Below are positions 46,901 through 60,769 of a stretch of 64,000 bases of DNA, piece by piece. Source of the stretch: Montifringilla adamsi (Eukaryota; Chordata; Aves; Passeriformes; Passeridae); NCBI GenBank assembly GCA_017590115.1, contig JAGGNK010006448.1, positions 14,881,860-14,945,859 of the forward strand, read 5' to 3'. The position numbers were made by a program, and so were the translations under genes. The notes below the pieces were generated by a model. That model saw only the letters and a program-made list of their open reading frames with translations, was not told where the DNA came from and did not search any database. The stretch's first letter is position 1. Every line of letters starts with the position of its first letter.

Positions 46901-47954
46901 AAAGAAAATAGCACCACATTTTAAATATATTTTTCAAAAAATTATTTTCTTTAGTAACTTTTTAAACGGAATTTTGTGGTTTTATTTTTTAATTTTGCTT
47001 ATATTACTCATATATCTCTCACATGTGATTGCAGCAACTTTAATTTTCTATTAAAAATGTAGACTAACTCATCTTTTCAGTGTTTATACAATACTGCCTT
47101 GGAAAACAGGCTTGAGGTCTTAAATGACAGCTAAAGGGAGTATGATCACATAAAAGTTCAAACAATCTTCCTTTTGAACACAAGTGCTGTACTATGCAAT
47201 AGCAGTTGCTTTGTAAATATGCCCTTTTATTTTTCAGTTCTAAACTATAATCTATGAATTGAAGGACAATTAATTCCAGGGGAAGTAAAAAATTCACTTA
47301 TACCAGTCACAACCCCATTGAAATCAAACAAATCTTAGCAGACAAGAAATCAAATAACTCAGTATGAAATAACAAATCTAAATCAGGAGGTGACACTGAG
47401 GAGATCAAGAAAAATATACAAGTAAAATATTTCAGAAGCAGAAAAGGTTACAGGTGAACAAATATAATCTCAGGAAAGCTGCTGCCAATCACTGAAAAGT
47501 GAAATAAAAATTGACTAAATTTGAAGTAATTACAAAATTCAAGTGGGTTTTCTTTCAGATGAAAATTAGTCTTGAAACTACCAGAGATAATCTGAATAAG
47601 GGTAGTAGGACTGTAAACTAAAACATGTTAAGGATTTATTCTAGCAGTGCAATACAGAGAAATCCATAATTTGTGTTCAGAAATTTCACACCAAAGAAAA
47701 CTTCCTTACTGATCAGAAATTGACCTTTGAAAATAAAGGCAAATTTTGTTCCAGCACAGCTTTTTTTTCGCTAAATTTCAACTTCATAAGCTGCCTGTTG
47801 TGTCTGCTCTTATTGACCTCCAGCTTCCAGTAATTTTTCTAAGCCTGTATTTACTTATCTGATGCTTGCTTTGACATGTTAATTTGTATTATTAATCTTT
47901 TTATTGTCACCTGTTAGTTTAATTTATTTTTTCCTAAGTATTTGTCTGATTAAC
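43953..47954. other. AT-rich unique DNA with a candidate ancient element
   Basis: No gene recognised. The patch at 45,000-45,420 is described separately. Other parts carry A/T tracts and short frames only. Confidence 0.5.
45010..45085. mobile_element. Possible ancient amniote repeat fragment
   Basis: Words such as gcctttacatagctcttttt, ctcaaagagctgcacaaaca and ttatcc resemble the agcgcttt...caaagcgctttacaaacat pattern known from old amniote CR1/L3 or SINE-type 3' ends. It is short and diverged. The following 300 nt are unusually free of simple sequence, as in conserved non-coding DNA. Tentative. Confidence 0.3.
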
Positions 47955-48902
47955 TATAGAATAGACTCAGAGAATGTTTTGGGATGGAAGAGACCTTAAA
48001 GATCACCTTTCTCTAACCTCCCTGCTGTGGTCAGGGGCACCTTCCATAAAACCTGGTTTCTCAGATCCCTAGCTTATTGTTCAGCCTAGCCTTGAACAAT
48101 TAGAGGGGTGGAGCACTCAACTTCTCTGAGCAATCTGTTCCAGTGCCTCCCCACCTTCATAGTTAAGAATTTCTTCCTAATGTCTAATCATAACCTACTC
48201 ATGTTGAGCTTAACGCCATTTCCCTTTGTCCTATCTCTACAGGCTTCTTGTAAAAAATCCCACTCCAGCATTTCTGTAACCCCCTCAGGTACTGGAAGGC
48301 TGCTCTAAGGTCAGCCCAGAGCCTTCTCTTCTCCAGGATGAGCAGCCCCAGCTCTCTCAGCCTGTCTTCATAGTAGACCTTTTCCAGCCCTCTGACCATC
48401 TTCGTGGCCTCCTCTGGACTTGCTCCAGCAGGCCCATGTCCTGTGTATGCTGGGGACCCCAGAGGTGGATGCAGCACCCCAGGTGGGGCCTCAGGGGAGC
48501 AGAGTAGAGGGGCAGTATCACCTTCCTTGTCCTGCTGGCCATGCTGCTTCTGATGCACCCCAGGTAATGGTTGGCTTTCTGCACTGCAAGCTCACATTGC
48601 TGGCTCATAAATTTCTAATCAATCAACACACCACAAGTTCTTCTCCTCAGGGCTGTGTCTAATTCATTTTCCAACCAGCCAATATTTGTGTTAAGGATTT
48701 CCCTGATCCAGGTGCTTTGCCCTGTTGAACTTCACGAGGTTCATACGGACTTACTTGGTGAGGTCCCTCTGGAGTCCTTTGCCTCCAGTATGTCCACAAC
48801 ACCACACAGTTTGGTGTCATGGACAAACTTGATGAGGGTGCATGGAATCCCACTGTCTGTATCACTGACAAAGATGCTGAACAAGATTACTTGTCTGAAA
48901 AT
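47955..48902 (-). mobile_element. 5'-truncated CR1 LINE with ORF2 end, minus orientation
   Basis: Plus-strand text from ctatagaatagactcagaga through gggatggaagagaccttaaa and gatcacc is the reversed CR1 3' end. It is followed by the 3' untranslated blocks (agcaatctgttccagtgcct, gaatttcttcctaatgtcta) and then a long ORF2 C-terminal part reaching about 48,900. Coding words include ctggggaccccagaggtgga and ggccatgctgcttctgatgc. It is about 950 bp, 5' truncated, with one clear frameshift near 48,408. The beginning reaches the region just after the reverse-transcriptase catalytic box. Confidence 0.93.
48199..48608 (-). pseudogene. CR1 ORF2 C-terminal coding remnant, one frameshift
   Basis: Two overlapping minus-strand frames together carry the ORF2 C-terminal region. 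The first (from 48608) has [19 protein letters not shown], then [17 protein letters not shown], then LLEQVQRR, after which it loses the pattern. The second frame (to 48199) resumes with [19 protein letters not shown], then [12 protein letters not shown]. The switch is at about 48,405-48,412, where one G appears to be missing. Both halves keep family residues, so the damage is recent relative to the element's age. No product is expected. Confidence 0.88.
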
Positions 48903-51439
48903 ATAGTGTACCTCATTCTGTTCTTCCTGGGCTGGATATTCAGTTTTCTCCTTTGTTTTACTAGAGAGAACATTTAATGCTGAAAAACCTTGTCATCATG
49001 AGCATGAAGAATGTTTATGCCCTTCATATCAGTCATTAATTAAAGCATTTCAGCTATTGTAATGAGATTTTTTTTTTGGTGCATATAAGACACCAAGTAG
49101 TTTATACTTATTGCATCATGTGAGGTTTAATGAATTGCTCTGTGCAGAACTTGTGTGAGAGCCTAGGACCTTGTGTATTGCAAGAAGAGTGATGTATATT
49201 TAATTTTTATAATTCCTTATATACACATCAAAGAGAGGTATTCAACATTTATTTTTAGAAAGTATTAGGACAACTAAAGACTGATTAAAAGTTTGTAAAT
49301 GTGCTTTCAGAGTGTCCTGTCTAAGAGCAATACATTAAAAATAATGATGAGAAATGCTGTTCAAAAATTATTTTTTAAAAAATTTTAATAACTTGTCATA
49401 TTGTTTCAGACAGTACTGTATGTGACAATGTCTTTAGAAACATATCTAACTTTGCATTTGTGTTCTGAGGGGAAAAACTAGATAAAATTATTAAACTGTG
49501 TATTTGCTTATATCTGACACCATCTTTTTCCCCAATGAATGCATTTTGTGACAAGAAATTTCATTACATATGTCAGAATATTTTAAGTAAGATCAGTCAG
49601 TCCTGAATCAGAATAGCTCAGAAACTTTTTTAAAATCTACCCACATAAAGTTCCTGAATTCAGGTAGGTACATCAGTGAAAACATTGCATGAGGTCTTAG
49701 AAGAAATCTGGGAATGCCCTAGACTGTGATTCATGTGCTATGCAATGGGTTGTGAGCTCAGCTGTTCCAATATAAATTGAAATTTAATAACTGCATCATA
49801 TTAAATCCCTCTTCAACCCATATCATTCTAGTAGTTAATTCCTAGAAAGTTTCCTTAGTTTCCTTTAGAGAAAAAACAGATGTCTTTTGGTCATCTCCAG
49901 CTAGAAATGAACCTTGATGATAAAACCCAATCTTAAAACAAAATAAACACCACCACCCTCAAAAAGACAAACATTTAGTACACCTGCTATATGTATATTG
50001 TTGTTCTGTGGTTCTCCTAACCTTTAAATTAATATGACTCTTTTTAATTTTTGTAGTACCATATTTAGGAAGCTAAGATCTGTGCTGTTTTGTAGATTTT
50101 GGGTTTTTTTGTGAACTAGATTAAAATACAATTGTTTTGTTCTGATTGTTGGACTATAGAACTAGAAGACTTTCAAAAATGTAGTCCTCAAGAAAAAATA
50201 TTATGCACTCCAAAAAATGGCTTGTCTTTTCAGAATTTCAGAACATGAGAGGCAGCTTGCTCTTTTTATATATAACTCTTCTTGGAATAAATGCTAATGT
50301 AATCTTTTCCTAATATTCTCTTGTAAAAGGTTCAGGTAAGAGTAGATGTGATATCCCCTAAAGCAGTGCCTGTCATAAGAATACTTTTATAAACATTCAT
50401 TAAGTTCCTGAAACATAATGATGTTATAATCATTCTACCAGAAAGAGAGAAAGAGGTCAAATGGCAATTTTTCTACTTCATATGTTGATCCCCATGTATA
50501 TATTTCCCTCTTGTCTCTTTTTAAACCTTCTTAAAATTTTTAAAATTTGTTTTCAGGTTTAACATTATTAATTAATTTTATTTTGATCCTATAAATGGTC
50601 CTATGATTGTCCTCTGGATTTACTTAACTCTGAAGACTCAGAACCTCAAAGTACTTTAAGAGCACTGTGCATCCAACTGGTCACTGGTTCTACTGAAAGC
50701 TATTTGCCAGCCCAATTCTTTAAGATATTTGGCCTGGGTACATTCCTATGTATTTTATTCTAGTTCTTAATTTTGTTTCATAATACCTCACACAAATCCC
50801 AGGATAGAATAAATTACTAAGCAAGAAGCAGGGATATACTTGCAACTGGGAATATGTACTAGGAGAACTGCTGATAGAGATTAAAGTTTCTATGAGATAA
50901 GTCTTCAGAAAGAGCTTCTCAAAACTGTGGATTAGCTAATACATAGGGGAGATAAAGCGTGATTTTTTTGCCTTGTCACTTCATGAAAGTGATATCTTTC
51001 CTAGCAATACAGAAATTTATACTGGGATCTGAACCAACCTACCGTGAAAAAATAATATTATACTAATAAATTACGATTTCAATTGAAAGTACTTTTTTAA
51101 TCCTGGGTCATATTAAAAAGCAGACTGATCTGGTGCTTATTGCCCAGTCATGCAGATTTCCCACATAGTACTGGGAAATTCTATCTCTTTGAAGGACTTG
51201 ACGGTCTACTCACATAAGAGAAACCTGTTTTCTTTTTGAAGGAAATAAATAACTTTTTCTTGGATAGAAGATGTATTTCACACCGTCAGTCAAGCAATAG
51301 ATAATCCAAATGAAAAAACCAAAAACCTATGTGTGCTTATGGAAGCACTGTGAATGTCCTCCACCTTTGGATTTTTACACCAGAAACGCAGATGCAAGTG
51401 CCTGTCTGCTGTTATAGAAACACGGAAGGTTTGGTAGAC
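48903..51439. other. AT-rich unique DNA, nothing recognised
   Basis: No gene or repeat recognised. Base composition is very AT-rich between about 49,050 and 50,620. Confidence 0.5.
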
Positions 51440-52145
51440 TTCAGGGAAGGGTTGCCATCCAGAGGGACCTTGCCACCCTGTAGAAGTGGGTCAATATGAG
51501 CCTCATGAATACAACAAGGCCAAGCAGAAAGTCCTTGATATGAGCTGGAAATGTGAACTTTCATCTTAGAAAGGCCGTCACATTGGGCTGCATCAAAATT
51601 ATTGTGGCCAGCAGCAGATCAAGGGAGGTGATTTTTCCTTTCCACTCCACCCCACTCTCATGAGACTCCACCTAGAGTACTGCACAACACTCTGGACTCA
51701 TCAGTACAAGCAAGACATAAGCATCTTGGAGCAGGTCCAGAGGAAGGTCACAAAAATGGCCAGAAAGAGGGAACACATTTCCTGTGAAGAAAGGCTGAGA
51801 TTTCTGAGGGTGTTCAGCCTGGAGAGGAAACCTTATTGAGGCCTTCCAACATACAAAAAAATCTTAAAAGAAAGGTGGAGAGAAACTTTTGTTACCAAGG
51901 CCTGCAGTGACAAGACAAGGGGTAATGGTTTTAAACTGGAAAAAGGATGATTAAATTGAGCTTAAGCAGGAAATATTTTATGATGAGAGTGAGAAGTTGT
52001 GGCTGTCACATCACTGCAATTGTTCAGGGTTGAATGGGGCTTTAGCAGCCTAACCTAGTGAATTCTGTCACCATTCACAGCAAGGGGCTTGCAGTAGATC
52101 TGTAAAGGTTTCTTCCAACCCAAAACTTTTTATGGTTCTATACAA
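51440..52145 (+). mobile_element. 5'-truncated CR1 LINE, plus orientation
   Basis: The copy begins near gttgccatccagagggacct, after the reverse-transcriptase catalytic box. It continues through cacattgggctgcatcaaaa, gactccacctagagtactgc, atcttggagcaggtccagag, gaagaaaggctgagatttct and ttcagcctggagagg, and ends at ttcttccaacccaaaacttt plus atggttctata. It lacks long open frames and is moderately decayed, with a small deletion in the early 3' part relative to the 28.2-kb copy. Orientation is set by the terminal octamer at about 52,131-52,139. Confidence 0.9.
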
Positions 52146-55100
52146 ACATAAGCAAGTAAGTGAAAAGCAGATGTGGGAGTCATGAAGTTAAACATAATAC
52201 AATCAAAACAGCTGGAGTTTCAGAAAAGTTGAGCACAGAGTTTCAAATGCATGTGCAAAAGAAATTCCTATTAAGTCCATGAGGATTTGGGTGGGAGACA
52301 TCTTCTATCATACTTGTGTGGGTACTTGTGTGGGTAAGTACCTAGCATGGTTAGGTCATGGTATGGAGTTTAGTCCTCCAACACCAAAGGAATCTTGTTT
52401 ACCCTAGTACCAGAGAAGCTGGGGTCTGGGGCTATAATGAAAGAATATTTCACCTGTTAAGGAAGGTATGCAACAAGACCAAGGTACTGGTTTTGTAAAA
52501 CAGTTATTTCTAGTGGTAGATAGGGAGATGGTGATGTTATTGGGGTTTTTTCCCTCTACAGCTTTGTGTCTGCATGAGGCCAGCTGAGTCTAAAAGCTCA
52601 TCCAACTGAACCAGCTGGAGATATCATAAATCCAGTCTAAGGACCACCAATCAAGGTTTTCAGGACAGCCACTTGATCCTGAAATGCCTTCAGTCCACAT
52701 AATTTTGACTGAAGTATTTAAATACTTACTAAGGGGAGTTGTTCATTTGGGGGTTTGTGTGTATGTGGGGCGATTGTGGTGGTAGTATTATTTGTTGGTT
52801 TGTTTACTTTTAATTTAGATTTATTAGTCAAAACCTGGCTCAGGACTGAGAATTTTTGAGTGTTTTCCAGGTCACTCTTTTTCTGTTTAAATGCCTCCCA
52901 GCCCAACATACAACAGTAGCATAGCAATAGCAAGTTTTAAAAGGAGCACTGCTTTGGCTAGTTTCAAAATTGCAATTACAGTAGAGGGAGAGGTATCTCT
53001 GTGTCCCTTGCAGACCTTTTAAAACAACATCTTGCATAGTATTAATTGTACTACCAGGGATTTCTTCCTATATGTTGGGTAAAAAGATATTATATACATT
53101 CAGCACTATGGAAATTATTCATAAGTGGTATTTACTCAATGACAACATTTTTGAAATGCAATATAACATTTTTTTTATCTTTTAATTATTCTCCTACCTA
53201 AATACTTTTTGCTTATTTACTGACTGCTATTTCAAGTAAGACTCCATTTGTATTCATTTAACTAGAGCTCACACCGAAAATTATACCTTTCATAGACACA
53301 TAATGAAATCACCATTTTACTCATATGACTGTCACATTGGGATATTAAGATTATTAAGTTTCCATAAATCCTAGTGGGTTTTTTCAGCATGACTATCCAT
53401 CTAAATCAAAATATCAGACTAAAGTCTCAAGGAGAGATCTCTGGATACAGTCCAATGAAAGAATAAGTCAAGAGACCACCTTTTATTTGAATTCTTTGAA
53501 CAATTCTTCTGCTGTGAAGCATAGCACCTAAAGCTGTCTCATCTCACTTTCCTAATTAGTAGTATGGAGTAGACCCTCAGTATGCTAGCCTGCTATTCTT
53601 ATTTCACAAACACAGTGCACTATCACAGTTCCAATCACATGGATCGACAAATATTCCCTTTTCTAGTGGCAGGTCTAGAAACCAGAAAATTTGAGTGTCT
53701 ACAAATTAAATTCTGAAAGAGAATTCAAGTTATAATGCTTTATGTGTCTCTGTGTTTGCAGCTCATAAGCTTCTTGTATGGTGTATGTAGCAAATCTGTT
53801 ACAACACTGATTTGTATGCAGAGTGACAATATTAACAGTTTAAATATTTCGGTGAGATTAAAGGAAGTTGATGAAAATGCTACACCTAGAAGGAATATTC
53901 AATATTTTTTTCATTGCATCAATGTCAGAATATTGATAAAGCTTTTTCTCCTGGTTCAGCCACTTTACTAAGTTTAAATTTACCTCAGGATACGAAAAGT
54001 ATGTAAAACAAAGCTTTTGTATTTTTATGTAGTAATCAAAATATTCTACCCTTGAGAGATACTCTTTTTTCTAAAGGAATGAACTGTAAATTTCTTCTCT
54101 TTGCAGTACAGAAAAATTGCAGAGGAATGTTGATAGAATACATTTGGCTTATTCTGCTGAACTCTAAGCTTGGTATAATTATTAAATCCCTAAAAAATGT
54201 AAGATAAAACATTGATTAGTGACTCACATAATCAAAATACAGAGTAAAAGGATACCATTTCTAAAACTGACATCATATCTGGATTTTTTTTTCTTTTAAT
54301 TTTGCTAGTTCTGGTCAGTGACTGAATCTACCTGACGAAAGCTGTGGGAACATTGTGGGGAGAAACTAACCACTAGATTTGAGAAATTAATGTGGTTGCT
54401 TTAAGTAATTTTATTTTCTCAGTGGCTGATATTGATTGTGTTTCTATTTTTATTTAATAGATATGACAATTTGGCAACAAGGTCTACCTCTTCTCTAGGT
54501 TCTGTTACAATACCTTCAGTCTTTTTGCTAACCTTCAATGATTTTAAGAATGCCTGCTATTGTGTTATAACAATGTCTTTATTAGTGAATATGATTTCTC
54601 ATTTGTGAATACAAAGCTTCCTTTTAGTGGCAATAATGCTGGTTATTTCTAATTATTAATATATTAAAATGAGGTATTTTTTTTCAGTAAGGCTGCTTAA
54701 AAGTGTTTGTGGCTTTGTTTCTGCCAATAATGATTTCTCCAAGGATATTTCTAGTTCTTGAGTTTGTTTTATTAGGAGAATCTTTTACTCCCATGCCATT
54801 GCCCAAGCCCTAAGCATATATTGTCATGGAAGAAAAACACAGGAATTTCTAAAGAATGTCCATTATTTTCAAGCCTCGTCCAGAAGAGTAAAAAGTGAGA
54901 CAAACAATAGGGAAACAAAAATGTCACCAAAATACCACACTTGCTTTTAATTTTCCTACCTCTTATCTATAGCAGTCAGTTGACAAATACTGTTGAAATA
55001 AGAGAGAATCTTAGAGAGAATAAAAGTGCCAGAACTCCTAAGCATGTTATAGACTTAAGAGCAGAAAACAAAATACAATTGGTGAGGAATTTTCTTATGT

Positions 55101-57644
55101 TTCATCACAGATGTCTGGAAAATAGTCTTCATTGTCTATGACCACAGTATTATAAACCTGTGATTGCTGCACACATTATCTTTAGCAAAGTTTCTGTTTC
55201 TTTCAGAATATATATAAAGCTCAGAACAATAAGGCAGATGTGAATGTCATTGCCTATCACATAGCTGAAGATTATAGACAATACTGATTCTGTGGTATGA
55301 TTACTGAGAAAGGAGAAACTGTGGCACAAACATAGAATTCCAGTTTTCAAGATAATGTCTGGGAATTTAATGTGTTTGTTAACTATTTTCAGGAGATACT
55401 TTGGTCTTTGTTTCTACTTTTGGATTCTTAGGATAACCCTTCCTATCACTGTGTAGTCCTGAAACTCTTATTGCGACAAAAAGTAAAATGTCTGCATTTG
55501 CTTTATGACTGTGGGCAATAACACAAGGTCTTTTCTTCAGTAATATCTTGAGGAGAAGCAGCATTTTTTCTATGATCAATATTTAAAGTTGCAGAACTCC
55601 TATGGAAGATCAAAGTGAGATTTTTGTGCAAGCTTGTCCTAAAATGGTCTTTTTAATCTACTATTTCCCAGGGTTCATTCAAGGCAGAAGGAAGAATGGC
55701 AGTGAAGGAACACCAGTACAGGGATAAGAATATAATTGAACAACTGCATAATTGAACTTACCTGTACTTAGAGGACCTGTGAAGAGAAGTTTATTGCAAT
55801 GCAGCAAATAATTAACATGCTTTTTTTATCTTCAGCCTTCCTGAATCATTTGTATACAGAAAGCAGCTTACTCTAGGATGTGTTAAAAAAATTAATAGAG
55901 GAAACTAAAGGGGACAGGGGATGAGAGGAAGAAAAAAAAATACAAGGTCATGGAAGATTTACCTAGTTGGCATGAGATCAATATAATTTTTGTAACTCAT
56001 TATCCTGACCCCAAAAGATGGTATAAAAATCAACAACGTATTGGAGTAACTACACCTTCCTCAGAAAGATTTATGAGACAAAGGGGAAAGAGAAGAATCT
56101 AGCTCCTATATCACCAAAGATATCAAATCTTCATTAATGTTGTGAAAACAAGATAATTTATATTTATTTTCAGTGAGCTAGAAAAATCCAATAGATGCAT
56201 AAATACAGCAAGATATGTTTGCTGTAACATCATGCACAGCATATAATTTTTAAGTGGTATTTTCCCCCACCAGCTATAATTAATGCAGCCTGATTTAGGC
56301 ACAGTGGTAGAACACTATTTTAAATTTCTTCCTTTCTTCTGCATTTGTAGCTGAACTTTACTCATTTATTTCAAAACTAGCTGCATCCACAAGACCCATT
56401 TTTGCAATATCTGTGAAAACTGAACCAGTATTTCAGAAAGTAATGAAGTTGGGAAAAGAGACAGAAAACCAATCAAAGACCTAGAGTTACAGGCCACAAG
56501 AAATATGGATATATTTATGCATATGATAAGTCTGTTAAAAAGAGTAGATCTAGGTTTATTAAGAAAAAATTATCAGAAATATCATGAGTTACTATGGAAA
56601 AATCTACTTCATGTATTTTGCAAAACAATTATCAACACCTCTAAGGAAAATCTTTGCATTTGAAGATCCATGCAATGCACACATTTACATAACATAGTTA
56701 CTCCTTTCCAGGTACATCCAGAATTTACCTAAATTTTTATTCTTACATGAAATATTATTCCTGTGTCAGTCTTGAAGAAGTAACTCTGGAATAAGACCAG
56801 GGTATGAGCCAAACATTTTCTATGCTTCCTTCACTCACATAAAAATTATCTCCAGTCATCTTGCCGTTCAGTCACACTGTAAGTAGAAAGAAGAGCGGAA
56901 CAGAAAGGTGATACAGAACATCTCATGAAATACCAGACCTACATTTTATGACATCAAGGAGGGGAGCCTATTTGATGATCTAGAGGATTTCAAATATACA
57001 TGTCCCATATACAATTCTATTTTTGCCAAGAGGAAACTATAAGCTCAAAAACTAGGATTTTTTCTCAGTTGCTGTAATGTACTATTTTCAGCCTCTAAAA
57101 TACTGAAATCTACAGTAGACTGTCTTCTGACATTGTTTTATACTTTTCTGTAGGCAATAGCTATATGTGTGACATACAGGAAAGACAAAAGTATTATTTT
57201 AATGACATCACAAAGGAAAGATATCTGCATATCTCTCTGTGTGGGCTGCATTTTATTTGAACTCCAAGCATTTAGCAAGTGGTTAAAGCATTATGGTTTT
57301 ATGTATAGAACTCCAAAGGAATTCTTGCTAACTTTCAGTCTTGTAGATGTTTCTAATTCATCTTATTGATTTATCTTTCTGAAGAGGAATTTTCTGTTGC
57401 ATAATTCTGACCTCACTTAACTCAAAATATATTTTTCAAGTGCAGACAAAAAGAAAAAAAAACAGTGGAAATTTTTCAAATGTATGGCATAATTCTGTAC
57501 ATTTGGAATGTTTCAAAGAGCCAATGCCAAACCCTATATACTGAGAATACTTTATTAGATGAGTAACATTAAACAAATTGTGAGCTGCAATTCAAGGTCA
57601 AACAATTTTTTTTTTCTGTGTTATATTTGTGAGTCCTGGTAATA
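52146..57644. other. AT-rich unique DNA, no gene recognised
   Basis: Small structures only: a 13-bp tandem pair at about 52,313-52,338 (tacttgtgtgggt units) and a G/T-biased stretch at 52,738-52,806. Open frames are at most 78 codons and carry no domain. Confidence 0.5.
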
Positions 57645-57805
57645 CAAGAGATGTGGTAGAGTCACCATCCCTGGAAGTGCCCAGAAAATAACTGGACAGG
57701 GCAGTTTTTCATGTGGTTTAATGGGCATAGTGGTATTACATCAGAGGTTGGACTTGATGATCTTGGAGGTCTTTTCCAACCTTAATGATTTTATGCTTCT
57801 ACAAA
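57645..57805 (+). mobile_element. CR1 LINE 3' tail, plus orientation
   Basis: The segment reads tggtagagtcaccatccctg, gaagtgcccagaaaataact, ggacagggcagtttttcatg, aggttggacttgatgatctt, ggaggtcttttccaacctta and ends tgattttatgcttcta, which is the CR1 3' untranslated tail in order. It is about 160 bp and only the tail remains. Confidence 0.9.
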
Positions 57806-58615
57806 AGCATCAGTTAATTAACTGATTCACATAATGGCCTTTTCTACTTTATTTAATGGATGTATTTGAGCTCTGCATAACTAATGAAAAGATGGAATAA
57901 GATTTTGGCATGTGACGAAGCAGGTTTATGTCTAGTCTAAAACCATGATTTTATCAACAGTGAACAAAACTTTTGATAAGATTGCTATTTTTAAATCTAA
58001 AAATCTTCTTAGACCTGATTTTTAAAAAATACTTTTAAACCAGCTTTTTAGACTTAGATTGTATCCTGCTGATATGGTTACATACCTGAAAAGTAAGCAT
58101 GCCAAGAAATCTCAGTTTTGGTGTAGGGTGAAAACTGTGGCATAAATTGCTGAGTTGCGATGCACCATATGTGGAAGGGTTAGGGAAAGAAAGGAGAAAA
58201 TGTTGTTATTTGGTGGCTTTCTCAAACACCAAATTAGTAATGTGTACATTTGATTTTGCCCTCTCCTTTTCCTCTTGAGTGTTATTTTTTTTGCATAGCA
58301 AACTGAAACCAGCCTGTGCTCTGGCCTAAAGCAATATGTATCTAAGACTCTTTTGGCTGAGGGTCAGGAAAAAAGCAACAATTTTCCTAACATTTCCACT
58401 AAATATCTTGAGGAAAAGTAAAAGGATTAACTAATGAAAGCCTTTAGGCACATAGTCATAGTTTAGTTGCTACTGAAGTATTGAGAATAGGCCACTACAA
58501 AAGAAACTCCCTACTTCTTTTCAAGCATGTGTTTGAGACACTTGAACACTTTGTAGCTGTTAAAGTGACAAACCCCAGGTAATTCTTATTTCTTTTTAGG
58601 AAGATATAGAAATTG

Positions 58616-58690
58616 GTTTTTGTTTTTGTGGGATTTTTTTTTTTTTTTTGTTTGGGGTGGTGTTTTTGGTGTTTTTTGTTGCTTTTTAAA
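58616..58690 (+). repeat. T/G-rich low-complexity tract
   Basis: Long T runs broken by single G residues and by ggggtgg; simple sequence with strong strand asymmetry. Confidence 0.85.
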
Positions 58691-60514
58691 AATGTTTAGT
58701 TACTAGCAAAAGGTAAATATTAGTGATTCGTTGATTGTAAGATAACAGAGAGGTCACCTGAGTATTACATGTGAATTCCTGAATTTCAAATTAAATGAGG
58801 AAGCTTTATTTCAAAGTTCCTAAATATTGTGGCAGCATGACTCACAAGCCAAGAGAGGAAACCAAGAACATTTGAATATGTCTGCTGAGTTTCAGTGCAG
58901 TGAAGCCCAAAAATTTTGAATTTTCATTTATCATTATTGAAAATCTTTGCCCTAATTCATTATAAATTTATCTATATTCCATTTTGACAGTTCCATTTTC
59001 TTTCTAACACTCATAATACCTTTCCACTACCTGCAAAGGGAAAGAATGGACCCTGTAATCAGCTTTTAATCCACCATATCTTTAAGAGAAATTGATCTTC
59101 AAGTAGTAAGTATTCCTTATATTTTTAAAAGCAGCTTAATAGTACACTTCTGAAAAGCAGAATTTCTATTTTGGTTATAATGTGAGTAGGTACATTTTGA
59201 ATTATTATCTTATTAGTGGAATAAAGTTAGCATTGATTTAAAATACAAATTTATTAGCTGAGGAGAAAAATAATGCTGGGAAAATTAATGATGGAAAAAA
59301 CATTCAGGGTATATGTAAGCTGGGGTTATAAAAACATAGCAAAAATTAAGTCTGATTGCTCTTTCTTACTGCAGCTCTCTGTGTGTGTTCTCAGTGGGAT
59401 TCTGATCAGTTGTTATGAGTTGCGGTGTTTAAGTTTTGGAATTTTATTAATAGACAAAGTGAACAGTGAAGTTCTCCTGTGTGACAAGCAAAACAATTGA
59501 GGTATAGAGAATTTTACTTGCAGGAAGTTAGCCAAGAATTATTTGTGCATTATACGGTGCATTTTTCTTATTTGGTAAGAAGAGGAACACTTCCATTAAG
59601 TTCACTCTTAGATATAGTAGGATTTTTAAAATTAAAGATATATCAAATATTGAGCAGAAAATGGTTATTGTATCTTTTACCAAACATAGTTCTGTGATTC
59701 TGTGTGAGCTTCATTTTGCATTTATTATTTACGAGACTTGTATTTTTTCAAAAAATCAATATATCTAAGTAATTATATTATTAGAAAAATAAAACTATAT
59801 GAAAAGTTAATTAAATTGTAATACCTTGAAGAATATACTGTGCTATCTCTTTGTTTAAAGATATTAATTCAAAATACTGGCATTTCATAAACCATCAGTC
59901 AGGTCTGAACAATACTTCCAAATGTCAAGTATATTCAGTAAAGCTAGCCAGACTGTTGCTGAAGTTCACATTTATCACCGACTGAAGCTTCTTTTCTAGT
60001 TAATGAATCATCCACAATATGATGATTTTTTTTTTCCCCAGAAACATGTCTGTTACTTTTTGGGTAAGCCCAGAATAGTTTCAACAAGAAATGTTGAAGA
60101 ATAATAATGGTTTGACTATAGCGCAGGAATATAATATACACAGCTTAGAATGGCTTGATCTCTTTGTTTTGGAGTGTACAAAATATGTCAAATAACATGG
60201 ACAATAAAATCATATTGAAAAACCTGAAGCTAAATTTGATACATGAGCTTGACTTCTACTGTTCTCCTTTCTGATTACAACCAAATTTTATGAGATCTTG
60301 TGACTCTGACACTGATTCATGAATATGTAGTATCTCAATATGTTGTCAATACTAAAAGTTTATGTAAAACAGCTTTCAAAACATGGCTTGTGAGAGATTA
60401 CAACCACTATAAGCTGCGCAATAGACACTGTTTCATCTGACTACTCATCTATGAGTTTTGATATCAATTGGTTGCCTTTAAATTATCATCCCTAAGTTTG
60501 AGCAATGGCATGAA

Positions 60515-60515
60515 T

Positions 60516-60555
<40 letters not shown>

Positions 60556-60557
60556 TC
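60515..60557. repeat. (CTTT)n tetranucleotide microsatellite
   Basis: About ten uninterrupted CTTT units. It is a homopyrimidine mirror repeat, the class of sequence able to form triplex (H-DNA) under superhelical stress, and is probably length-polymorphic. Confidence 0.95.
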
Positions 60558-60735
60558 CTTTGAGAATTTTCTGTGCTTCGTTTTTGACATTGCATCACTG
60601 TATTTTAAAATGCAAAACTGGATTGAAGACCTGATGGCCCTAAGGTTTAATTGAAGTCTCCTGAGCTCATCTCAAATGACAAGTTGGCCTCTTTGCCTCT
60701 TTGCACAGAAGAATAAAATCAATAGTTTTAAAAAA

Positions 60736-60769
60736 GAATGTACTGTACTTTATTCTAGAAAGTACATTC
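60736..60769. repeat. Nested inverted repeats
   Basis: gaatgtact (60736-60744) pairs with agtacattc (60761-60769). Inside, gtacttt (60745-60751) pairs with aaagtac (60759-60765), overlapping the outer right arm. Two alternative hairpins are therefore possible over one right arm. Confidence 0.65.

Noticed and set aside
59680..59706. tagttctgtgattctgtgtg as a CR1 terminus
   Set aside because: Only the terminal octamer-like word matches; the preceding 150 nt carry none of the CR1 tail blocks.
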